The position numbers and the translations under genes are program-made. This document shows, piece by piece, positions 1-5,702 of a DNA stretch of 7,495 bases; position 1 is the stretch's first letter, and each line of letters opens with the position of its first letter. The stretch lies in NCBI GenBank assembly GCA_030838815.1, contig JAUZEX010000520.1, forward strand, positions 1 through 7,495, written 5' to 3'. Origin of the DNA: Actinomycetota bacterium. GTDB taxonomy: Bacteria; Actinomycetota; Acidimicrobiia; IMCC26256; BP-133. A model generated the notes under the pieces. The model ran no database searches and was not told the DNA's origin. It saw only the letters and a program-made list of their open reading frames with translations.

Positions 1-72
1 CCATTTCCGCTCCATCCCGGTAAACGAACGCCGGTTGGGCGATTACCGCACCCCGGGCGAGGGCGCCACGAC
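1..72. other. Short flank downstream of the monooxygenase gene, nothing assignable
   Basis: These 72 bases lie beyond the monooxygenase stop. They are less GC-rich than the genes around them. On the plus strand one frame is open from base 2 to a TAG at 107-109. It could be the last 35 codons of a converging gene overlapping the monooxygenase 3' end by 37 bp, and its third positions are mostly G or C. On the minus strand an ATG at 15-13 could begin another gene, but only five codons are visible. I see no convincing terminator hairpin. The edge of the window prevents a choice. Confidence 0.3.
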
Positions 73-1344
73 TCAGGGGCGGGCGAAGGCGCTGTCGCCG
101 ACGCCATAGAGGCCGAACGGGAGCGGCTCCCCTATCTGCCAGGTCCCCTCGAACTGGGACCGGTTCCCGGCTTCGCAGGTGCGGGCCGCCACTTGACGGC
201 CGAGCCGCAACTGCGACCTCTCCCAGCTGGCCAGGGCCCGGCCCACGTCGCCGCCGGCCTCCCGTAGGCCCCGGGCGAGCTGCCAGGCGTCTTCCGCCGC
301 CTTCGCCGTTCCGACCGCGGCGTGGGGCCGCAGGGCGAAGGCGGCGTCGCCGAGGAGACAGATCCGGCCGAAGACCATGCGGGGGACGGCCACGTCGACG
401 ATGAGCTGGACGAACGGCTCCGCGGTGCCGGTCACCATCTCGGCCAGCGGCGTCGGGAGGCGCGTGGCCGCTTCGGCCAGCTCGTCGAGGAAGCGGGGGC
501 GGACGGCCCCGGGCGGCAGCGACAGCGGATGGCGCCGCCCGTCGGTGCCGGTCATGAGGTCGTCGATCGCGTCGCCGTCCTCGACGTTGCGGTACCAGAC
601 CCAGTTGAGGCGCCGGTCCCCCGGCGTCACCGTCCCGTCCACGTTCGGGATCGGGTAGGCCAGCAGGTGGCTCGCCGGCATGAGGTGATAGGTGATCGCC
701 TCGTGGAGGGCGCCGAACGTCTCCGCCGACAGCTCGGCTTCGCCGACCGTCCCCCGCCACCCGACGTACCCGGCGTACCGGGGCCGGACCTCGGGCAGGA
801 GCAGGGCCCGGACGGCGGATGCAACGCCGTCGGCCGCCACGAGGAGATCGCCCGAGACCCGGTCGCCAGCCGCCGTTGTGGCCGTCACGACCCCGTCCGC
901 CGTGGTGGCCGGCGACGACACGGCCCCGGCGCCGGCCGCGATCCCCTCCCCGGCGGGGGCCCGCGACGTCGCTTCGCCGGCTTCGACGGCGACGACTTCG
1001 GCCCCCATCCGGTAGCGGCGGCGGTCGAGGTGGTCGAGGAGGTGGCGGTAGAGGGTCGTCCAGGACGTGAACCGGAACCCGCACGGCGACTGGTGCAGCA
1101 CGCCGCCGTCGTCGCCGAGATAGCGGAGCCAGCGGGCCGGGGCACTGAGGGCGTCGAGGTCGGCGCCGCCGTGCTCGACGAGGTACCGCACCGTCGCCGG
1201 ATGGAGGACGATGCCGGCGCCGCGGCCCTCCAGCGGCGAACGGGAGCGTTCGAGGACCTCGACGTCCCACCCGGCGTCGGCCAGCCACAGCGCGGCGTTG
1301 AGCCCGCCGAGGGAACCGCCCACCACCACCGCCCGGCCCGCCAC
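73..1344 (-). CDS. FAD-dependent monooxygenase, 2,6-dihydroxypyridine 3-monooxygenase-like
   Basis: A 423-residue class A flavoprotein hydroxylase, expected to be a soluble cytoplasmic enzyme adding one oxygen atom to an aromatic or N-heterocyclic ring using NAD(P)H and O2. The N-terminus carries the FAD dinucleotide fold (GGSLGG at 9-14) ending in the ribose-binding acid E32. The DG motif is DLLVAADGVASAVR at 166-179. The second FAD motif is LLGDAAFALRPHAAVGTAKA around 330-349. The RPH-x4-G-x-AKAA stretch and LNWVWYR at 246-252 are what I associate with the dihydroxypyridine hydroxylase group, in contrast to generic PHBH or UbiH types. A region rich in Ala, Gly, Ser and Thr at about 122-150 looks like an insertion. 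The start is GTG, preceded by a GGGAG-like ribosome site at about 5 nt. It is the last gene of the minus-strand operon, 26 bp after the cupin. The family is secure; the substrate is not. Confidence 0.88.
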   Translation of the reverse strand: MAGRAVVVGGSLGGLNAALWLADAGWDVEVLERSRSPLEGRGAGIVLHPATVRYLVEHGGADLDALSAPARWLRYLGDDGGVLHQSPCGFRFTSWTTLYRHLLDHLDRRRYRMGAEVVAVEAGEATSRAPAGEGIAAGAGAVSSPATTADGVVTATTAAGDRVSGDLLVAADGVASAVRALLLPEVRPRYAGYVGWRGTVGEAELSAETFGALHEAITYHLMPASHLLAYPIPNVDGTVTPGDRRLNWVWYRNVEDGDAIDDLMTGTDGRRHPLSLPPGAVRPRFLDELAEAATRLPTPLAEMVTGTAEPFVQLIVDVAVPRMVFGRICLLGDAAFALRPHAAVGTAKAAEDAWQLARGLREAGGDVGRALASWERSQLRLGRQVAARTCEAGNRSQFEGTWQIGEPLPFGLYGVGDSAFARP

Positions 1345-1370
1345 CGGGTCTCCCGCCGACCGCCGTGCCG

Positions 1371-1730
1371 TCAGCGCTTCAGTTCGACGGTCACGAAGCG
1401 CATCGTGGTCGAGCCGACGTTCTCGAGGTCGTGGATCAGGCTGTCATGCGGCGAGTGGACGAGATACCTGGTCTCGCCCGGCTCGTAGTCCCGGACCACG
1501 AAGGTCCCGTCCGGGAAGCGCTGCAGACCCCGGCCGGGATCGACGACCGTCCAGAGGTAGGTCTGGTCGTGGATGTGGAAGGCGCCCCGCTCACCGGGCT
1601 CGAGGCGGATCTCCCACACCCTGACGTGGTCGTTCTCGAACCGCAGGGCCGTGCCCACCTCGTGGTTCTGCGGGGCCCGGGCCAGCTCGGCCTCGAACTC
1701 CGCCACGTCGTACTTGCCGTGTTCCTCCAC
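1371..1730 (-). CDS. Small single-domain cupin protein
   Basis: A 119-residue protein forming one cupin beta-barrel. Motif 1 reads G47-x4-F-H52-I-H54 and motif 2 includes PGE at 84-86 and H100-x3-N104, so H52, H54 and H100 are the likely metal ligands. The Glu usual after the HxH pair is replaced by uncharged residues (T57, Y58, L59), so it may bind metal through three ligands or have lost dioxygenase-type chemistry. Small stand-alone cupins of this form often sit beside oxygenase or catabolic genes; their reactions are mostly unknown. It lies 16 bp after the ABC transporter stop and 26 bp before the monooxygenase, so co-transcription is likely. The GTG start has no good ribosome site upstream. 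GTG at 1706 (residue 9) is an alternative, with GGAGGA 15 nt before it. Family secure, function unknown. Confidence 0.85.
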   Translation of the reverse strand: MEEHGKYDVAEFEAELARAPQNHEVGTALRFENDHVRVWEIRLEPGERGAFHIHDQTYLWTVVDPGRGLQRFPDGTFVVRDYEPGETRYLVHSPHDSLIHDLENVGSTTMRFVTVELKR

Positions 1731-1746
1731 GGAGCCGGAGTCTATT

Positions 1747-3495
1747 TCAGACCTGGGCCGGCATCGTCTCGCCGAGGTAGATGCGCCGGACGCGTTCGTC
1801 GTCCCAGACCTCGTCGATCCGGCCCTCGGTGATGAGCGCGCCGTTCTGCATCACCATGAGGTGGTCGGCGACGCCCTTCACGAAGTCGAGGTTGTGCTCG
1901 ATCAGGAGGAGGCCCCATCCCTCCATCGCCTGCAGCTCGAGGATCACCTCGATCAGGCGGGCGACCTCCTCGTCCTCGAGGCCGCCGACCGGCTCGTCGA
2001 GGAGGAGGACCTCGGGCCGGCAGACCAGGGAGCGCACCAGCTCCACCCGGCGGCGGAAGCCGAACGACAGCATGTCGACGGGGACGTCGGCCACGGAGCT
2101 GACCCAGAAGTGCTCCATCAGCCACTCCGCCCGGTCACGCATGTCGGGAGAGAAACCGTGCCACGTCTCGAGGTTCTGGCGGACGGTCAGCACCTCGGCC
2201 AGCTTGGGCAGCTGGAAGGTGCGGCTGAGGCCGAGCCGGGCCCGGGCGTAGGGCGCCATGGTCGTGATGTCGGTGCCGCCCAGCGTCACCGTCCCCTGCG
2301 ACAGGGGAACGAACCCGGACAGCGCATTGATCAGGGTGGTCTTCCCCGCGCCGTTGGAGCCCATGACGGCCACCCGCTGGCCGGGCCCGACCCGGACGTC
2401 GACGAGGTCGACGGCCCGCACCCCGCCGAACGAAACGCCGATGCCCCGGCCGACCAACGCCATCGACGGGCAGTCGACCAGCGAGACCTCCGGCGGCGGC
2501 GCCTCGGAACGGGCGTGGCCCATCACCTGCTGGATCTCCCACGTGGTGTGGTGGCGGCGGAGGCGGGCCACGAAGGCGGTCTGGGCCCGGGCCGACAGCA
2601 GCGCCAGCAGCAGGATCCCGCCCGACAGCAGGTTGGGGTTGATGCGGTGCGACTCGAGGAGGTTGGGGATCACGGTGAAGCAGGCCGCCACCAGCCACAC
2701 CGCCGAGACGGAGCGCATCCCCGACGCCAGCGGGATGGCCAGGAGGATCACCGACCACACGATCCCGAACTGGATGACGGGCGGGGGCGTCCCGTTGACG
2801 AAGGCGGCCAGGCAGCCGGCGATCCCGACCATGAACCCGGAGAGGGCGAAGACGACGACCTTGTGGACGGGCTTGCACAACCCGACGGCGTCGGCCCCTT
2901 CCGGCTGGTGGCCGGTCAGCACCCACAGCGAGACGAGCCGGGTCTGCTTGACGTACCAGACGACTCCGCTGACGGCGAGACAGGTCAGGCCGGCGATCAG
3001 GTACACGGCCCGGTTGGTGTTGAACCATCCGCTCAGGTCGGGCTGCGCCACGCCCCGCCCGCCGGCGCCGCCGGTGAGCTGGCCGATGGGGAAGATCGTC
3101 TTCTCGATGCCGACCTGCACCACGAGCGAGACGACGGTGAAGTACAGGCCGGTCACGGCCAGGGAGCCGAGCCCGGCCAGCGCCGACGCCGCCGTGATGA
3201 CGGCGATCGCCACCGCCGCCCCCACGAACCAGCCGCGGCCGCCGTTCTGGGCCACGAAGGCGAAGAGGTAGGCGGCCAGGCCGGTCATGGCGGCGGCGTT
3301 GAGGGGCAGCTCCCGGAGGGCGGCCATGGGCAGGTACATGGCCAGGCCCACGAGGCCCATCCACATGGCCGTGCACCCGATGTAGAGCAGGTAGTTCGGC
3401 AGCAGGACGAACCCGCCGAGCCCGAGGGCGAACACGCCGACGGGCACGATCAGCCGGGTGGCGGGCTTCGCCGGGGCTGCTCGCACCTCAGTCAC
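1747..3495 (-). CDS. Fused LivM-like permease and LivG-like ATPase (branched-chain amino acid-type ABC transporter)
   Basis: A 582-residue fusion. Residues 1-305 are a hydrophobic LivM-type (BPD_transp_2) permease with about eight membrane segments. LivM hallmarks are LYFTVVSL (117-124), the TGGAGG loop (141-146) and a weak cytoplasmic coupling loop near 255-262. A linker (305-344) leads to the ATPase. That domain has Walker A GSNGAGKTT (379-387), Q-loop Q428, signature LSFGF (476-480), Walker B VLLLDE (496-501), D-loop GLED (505-508) and switch H534. The TFQLPKL stretch and C-terminal GRIDEVWDDERVRRIYLGE fit LivG. The signature is LSFGF instead of the common LSGGQ or LPYGQ form, but all catalytic positions are present. 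The family imports amino acids, amides, urea or related acids at the inner membrane, normally with LivH, LivF and a binding protein, none of which is here. The GTG start has GAGGG about 10 nt upstream. Substrate unknown. Confidence 0.9.
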   Translation of the reverse strand: MTEVRAAPAKPATRLIVPVGVFALGLGGFVLLPNYLLYIGCTAMWMGLVGLAMYLPMAALRELPLNAAAMTGLAAYLFAFVAQNGGRGWFVGAAVAIAVITAASALAGLGSLAVTGLYFTVVSLVVQVGIEKTIFPIGQLTGGAGGRGVAQPDLSGWFNTNRAVYLIAGLTCLAVSGVVWYVKQTRLVSLWVLTGHQPEGADAVGLCKPVHKVVVFALSGFMVGIAGCLAAFVNGTPPPVIQFGIVWSVILLAIPLASGMRSVSAVWLVAACFTVIPNLLESHRINPNLLSGGILLLALLSARAQTAFVARLRRHHTTWEIQQVMGHARSEAPPPEVSLVDCPSMALVGRGIGVSFGGVRAVDLVDVRVGPGQRVAVMGSNGAGKTTLINALSGFVPLSQGTVTLGGTDITTMAPYARARLGLSRTFQLPKLAEVLTVRQNLETWHGFSPDMRDRAEWLMEHFWVSSVADVPVDMLSFGFRRRVELVRSLVCRPEVLLLDEPVGGLEDEEVARLIEVILELQAMEGWGLLLIEHNLDFVKGVADHLMVMQNGALITEGRIDEVWDDERVRRIYLGETMPAQV

Positions 3496-3549
3496 CGGCG
3501 GCCCGCCCTCGCCGGAACCCCTCCGGCCCGGGGTGCCTTCGGCGCTCGC

Positions 3550-4095
3550 TCACCAGCGCATCATAGGGAGGGGCCGTGAGACGTGGCTGAAGGCGTAGCG
3601 GGCGATCATCGGCATCGCCACGCCCTTGTAGGCCTCGTTGAGGGGGAAGGTGGCCCGCAGTTCGGCGATGAAGGAGCGGGCAATGCCGAAGCGGACTTTG
3701 GTGAAGGTGACGTCGATCCAGTCGGCCTTGCGCATGGCCTCCACCATCGGCGCCGACGGGCCGGTGTAGGGCCGCACCTTGTGGTGATTGTGGATCATGG
3801 CCCGCATCTCGGGCTCCCACTCCTCCCGCCCCATGCCGACCAGGTGGTCCCGGGCCCAGTCGGACGCCCCTCCGAGGTAGTCGAGGTCCCCGTCGAGGAA
3901 GAACGGGAGGTCGTGGAAGGCGGCCATGATGGCGAAGCGGTCGTCGCGGTGCGGCTCGTCGGGCACGAGGTAGCGGCCGACGTTGAGCATCCGGAAGCAG
4001 TGGTTGCGGTAGCCGAGGTAGCCGGTGCCGAGGCCCTTCTGGTGGGGGCCCAGGATCTCGTCGATGAGGGCGGACTCGGTGACGATCTCGACCAT
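3550..4095 (-). CDS. HD-domain phosphohydrolase-like protein
   Basis: A 181-residue soluble protein with an HD-type metal-binding pattern: H32 (in YRNHCFRML), the doublet H61-D62 (AAFHDLPFF), a histidine cluster H102, H104, H105 (IHNHHKV) and a later Asp, D125 or D128 (KADWIDV). HD proteins hydrolyse phosphoesters of nucleotides, and some act on small nitrogen compounds; I cannot assign a substrate. The reading frame stays open upstream to an ATG at 4167, but that start would overlap the divergent PadR gene by 41 bp. The ATG at 4095 is preferred: the protein homology signal begins after it, and a TATCGT -10-like hexamer (4109-4104) lies 8 bp upstream, which suggests a leaderless message. It is the first gene of the minus-strand operon, 54 bp before the transporter. 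It is probably controlled by the adjacent PadR protein through the dyad at 4108-4124. Confidence 0.8.
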   Translation of the reverse strand: MVEIVTESALIDEILGPHQKGLGTGYLGYRNHCFRMLNVGRYLVPDEPHRDDRFAIMAAFHDLPFFLDGDLDYLGGASDWARDHLVGMGREEWEPEMRAMIHNHHKVRPYTGPSAPMVEAMRKADWIDVTFTKVRFGIARSFIAELRATFPLNEAYKGVAMPMIARYAFSHVSRPLPMMRW

Positions 4096-4103
4096 GGCGT
4101 CCG

Positions 4104-4109
4104 ACGATA
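4104..4109 (-). promoter_or_regulatory. Candidate -10 element for the HD-ABC-cupin-monooxygenase operon
   Basis: On the minus strand TATCGT fits the actinobacterial TANNNT -10 pattern and ends 8 nt before the ATG at 4095, again suggesting a leaderless transcript. It partly overlaps the dyad at 4108-4124, so a bound repressor would block it. No clear -35 is seen. Confidence 0.4.
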
Positions 4110-4124
4110 CTTCATAATGCAGTA
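4108..4124. promoter_or_regulatory. Near-perfect dyad between divergent genes, likely PadR operator
   Basis: The sequence TACTTCAT-A-ATGCAGTA has 8-bp arms around a single central A with one mismatched pair. Pairing of G4106 with C4126 extends it slightly. It fills the centre of the 31-bp gap between the HD gene and the PadR gene. PadR-family repressors commonly bind dyads of this size in their own promoter, so autoregulation plus control of the divergent operon is the natural reading. The dyad is seen directly; its role is inferred. Confidence 0.6.
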
Positions 4125-4128
4125 GCGT
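4113..4128 (+). promoter_or_regulatory. Candidate promoter -10 elements for the PadR gene (leaderless)
   Basis: CATAAT (4113-4118) resembles a -10 hexamer and ends 8 nt before the GTG at 4127. A second TANNNT-type hexamer, TAGCGT (4123-4128), ends 7 nt before the alternative GTG at 4136. Either places transcription initiation at or next to the start codon, and there is no room for a ribosome-binding site. Leaderless genes of this kind are common in actinobacteria. The -35 region is weak (TCGACC at 4088-4093). Confidence 0.45.
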
Positions 4129-4792
4129 GCCGGGCGTGCGAAAGCTGACCGCGACCTCGTACGCCATTCTCGGCCTGCTGGCCCTGCGGCCCTGGTCGGC
4201 CTACGAGCTGACGAAGCAGGTCCGCCGCAGCCTCCGCTTCTGCTGGCCCCGGGCCGAGACGCGCCTCTACCAGGAGCCCAAGAATCTGGTCGAGCATGGT
4301 CTCGTGAAGGCGACCACCACGGCCAGCGGGCGCCGGTCCCGCACCGAGTACGCCATCACGGCCAAGGGCCGCAAGGCGCTGCGGGCCTGGCTCGGCGAGC
4401 CGTCGGCGCCGCCCCGGCTGGAGTCGGAGGCACTGCTGCGGCTGTTCTTCGCCGAGCACGGCACCAAGGAGGACCTCCTCGCCACCCTGGCCGGGGTCGA
4501 GGCCCAGGCCCTCGCCCAGCGGGAGCAGGCGGTGGCGCAGGCGACGGAGTACCTGGCCGGCTCGGCGCCCTTTCCCGAGCGGCTCCACATCCTGGGCCTC
4601 GTCGGGCGGTTCACGCTCGACCACACGGCGCTGTTGGCGGAGTGGGCCCGCTGGGCCCGGGCCGAGGTCGAGCGGTGGCCCGACGTCGGCACGGGCGAGG
4701 TGAGCCCGGACGTTGTCCGGGACTTCGAGGCCGCCGTGGCCGGGGCGGCGGCGGTCGTGGCCGAAGGAGCCGGAGCGGATTGCCCACCGTAA
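4127..4792 (+). CDS. PadR-family transcriptional regulator
   Basis: A 221-residue DNA-binding regulator. Residues 8-85 form the PadR winged helix: TATSYAILGLLALRPWSAYEL at the start, a recognition-helix region near 45-58, and a wing around TTASGRRSRTEYAIT (64-78). Residues 98-185 form the helical dimerisation domain typical of longer PadR proteins (Vir_act_alpha_C type), with SEALLRLFF at 100-108 and several Trp near 173-184. A low-complexity Ala/Val/Gly tail follows. PadR proteins usually repress neighbouring detoxification, efflux or catabolic genes until an aromatic or other ligand binds. Here both the divergent operon and the downstream MFS exporter are possible targets. The start is GTG at 4127 or GTG at 4136 (residue 4); neither has a Shine-Dalgarno, consistent with a leaderless message. 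Its stop codon sits in a hairpin loop. Family assignment is strong; targets are inferred. Confidence 0.9.
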   Translation: MPGVRKLTATSYAILGLLALRPWSAYELTKQVRRSLRFCWPRAETRLYQEPKNLVEHGLVKATTTASGRRSRTEYAITAKGRKALRAWLGEPSAPPRLESEALLRLFFAEHGTKEDLLATLAGVEAQALAQREQAVAQATEYLAGSAPFPERLHILGLVGRFTLDHTALLAEWARWARAEVERWPDVGTGEVSPDVVRDFEAAVAGAAAVVAEGAGADCPP

Positions 4793-4807
4793 CGGTGGGC
4801 AAATCGC
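4775..4807 (+). terminator. Strong hairpin with the PadR stop codon as its loop
   Basis: The arms TTGCCCACCG (4780-4789) and CGGTGGGCAA (4793-4802) pair perfectly over 10 bp around the loop TAA (4790-4792), which is the PadR stop codon. With two mismatches the arms extend to 15 bp. No U-run follows, so it is not a textbook intrinsic terminator, though U-poor terminators are accepted in high-GC actinobacteria. It could also protect the 3' end of the message. The structure is certain, the function is inferred. Confidence 0.6.
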
Positions 4808-4866
4808 TCGGGCCTCGACTCGACGGCCCGCTCCAGTTCGGGACACGGCCGGCCGATAGGTAGGGC

Positions 4867-4992
4867 ATGGCGGACGACACGCGTCTCTACCTTCCCTGGT
4901 ACGAGGCCAACCCGGCGGAGCTCGACGAGCTGGCCCAGATCAAGCGGGTGGTCGACCAGCTGCGCGACCGGTCGGACGGGCCACGGCGTTAG
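4867..4992 (+). CDS. Small hypothetical protein, 41 residues
   Basis: An ATG-to-TAG frame encoding 41 residues. It begins MADDTRLYLPWYEANPAELD and continues into a charged, probably helical segment with heptad-like hydrophobic residues (L, I, V, V, L) and a basic end. There is no signal peptide or membrane segment. A weak ribosome site (AGG at 4858-4860, 6 nt upstream) precedes the ATG. Codon use is strongly G/C-ending like the neighbours, which favours a real gene. It lies 74 bp after PadR, beyond the hairpin, and 59 bp before the kinase-like gene. I do not recognise the family. Confidence 0.5.
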   Translation: MADDTRLYLPWYEANPAELDELAQIKRVVDQLRDRSDGPRR

Positions 4993-5010
4993 GACGACCC
5001 GGTCGGCGGG

Positions 5011-5034
5011 TAGCGTGGCCGTCGCTCTGACGGC
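5011..5034 (+). promoter_or_regulatory. Possible promoter and small hairpin ahead of the kinase-like gene
   Basis: TAGCGT at 5011-5016 fits the TANNNT -10 pattern. Directly after it a 6-bp inverted repeat, GCCGTC (5018-5023) and GACGGC (5029-5034), encloses 5 nt. If the hexamer is used, the message would begin within the hairpin and have a leader of about 30 nt. Both elements are short and common by chance in GC-rich DNA. Confidence 0.25.
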
Positions 5035-5051
5035 GACGATCCGGGGATGAA

Positions 5052-5702
5052 GTGGGGGCGAGCGGCGGCGAGGCGGCGGGGTCGGCCCGCGTGGTCACGA
5101 TCTCGGCCACCTACGGATCGAGTGGATCCCTCATCGCTCCGGCGCTGGCGACACGCCTCGGGCTGCCGTTCGCCGATCGGCTGATCCCGGCGCTGGGCGG
5201 CGAGCCGGCCGCCGAGTGCGGCGAGCAGCTGACCGAGGAGGAGCGCGTCGCCAGCCGGCGCACGTCGTTCCTCGACCGGCTGGCCCATCTCACCGGGGGG
5301 CTGGGGCTGCCCGTCCCCGCCGGGGACGACATCCGGGACCACGTCCGGGGCCAGGTCGAGGGCAGCATCCGCCAGATCGCCGCCTCCGGCGGCGTGATCC
5401 TCGGCCGGGGGGCCATGGTGGTGCTAGCCGGCCAGCGGGCGGCGTTCCACGTCCGCCTCGACGGGCCGGAGGACCGGCGCTGCGCCCGGGCCATGGCCCT
5501 CGAGGGCATCGACGAGGCCACCGCCCGGCACCGGATGGCCGAGACCGACCGGGCCCGGGCCAAGTACTTCAGCCGCATCTACGGCCTCGACGCCGCCGAC
5601 CCGGCGCTCTACCACCTCGTGGTCGACTCCACCGTGTTGCCGGTCGAGGCCTGCGTGCGGCTGATAGCCGACGCCGCCGGCGCCTTCTGGGGCCGGCGGT
5701 GA
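5052..5702 (+). CDS. Cytidylate kinase-like family protein
   Basis: A 216-residue P-loop protein resembling the cytidylate-kinase-like (Cytidylate_kin2/AAK26) family. The N-terminal strand and loop VVTISATYGSSGSLIA (14-29) match the family pattern ISRQYGSGGREIA. GVILGRGAMVVL (114-125) and the core VRLDGPEDRR (134-143) are conserved, and DRARAKYFSRIYG (166-178) resembles the arginine-rich lid. YHLVVDST (187-194) is the usual closing strand. The residue after GSSG, Lys in true kinases and often Arg in this family, is Ser26, so catalysis may be changed or lost. The role of this family is poorly defined; true CMP kinase activity is not assured. Start is GTG at 5052, with GGGGA nearby; GTG at 5091 (residue 14) would begin exactly at the first strand. 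Its stop overlaps the MFS start (GTGA), so the two are probably translationally coupled. Confidence 0.8.
   Translation: MGASGGEAAGSARVVTISATYGSSGSLIAPALATRLGLPFADRLIPALGGEPAAECGEQLTEEERVASRRTSFLDRLAHLTGGLGLPVPAGDDIRDHVRGQVEGSIRQIAASGGVILGRGAMVVLAGQRAAFHVRLDGPEDRRCARAMALEGIDEATARHRMAETDRARAKYFSRIYGLDAADPALYHLVVDSTVLPVEACVRLIADAAGAFWGRR

Noticed and set aside
322..1488. 388-residue plus-strand frame antisense to the monooxygenase and cupin
   Set aside because: Same GC-frame artefact; it spans two real genes and shows no domain.
1573..3579. 668-residue open frame on the plus strand antisense to the ABC transporter
   Set aside because: Its translation is low-complexity, rich in Asp, Gly, His, Arg and Gln, with no motif. 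It mirrors the GC-biased codons of the real gene, whose Walker and permease motifs are clear.
4096..4167. Longer start (ATG at 4167) for the HD protein
   Set aside because: It would overlap the PadR coding region and bury both promoters; the extra 24 residues show no family features.
4112..4846. 244-residue minus-strand frame antisense to PadR
   Set aside because: Composition is typical of an antisense shadow, and it would cover the divergent promoter and the hairpin. PadR on the other strand has clear domains.
5018..5034. GCCGTC/GACGGC hairpin as a terminator for the small ORF
   Set aside because: Only 6 bp with no U-run, and such repeats arise readily in GC-rich DNA; kept only as part of a weak regulatory call.
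5216..5698. N-terminal extension of the MFS frame upstream of 5699
   Set aside because: The 161 extra residues are Arg/Pro-rich and are simply the kinase gene in another frame. The GTG overlapping the kinase stop is the natural start.
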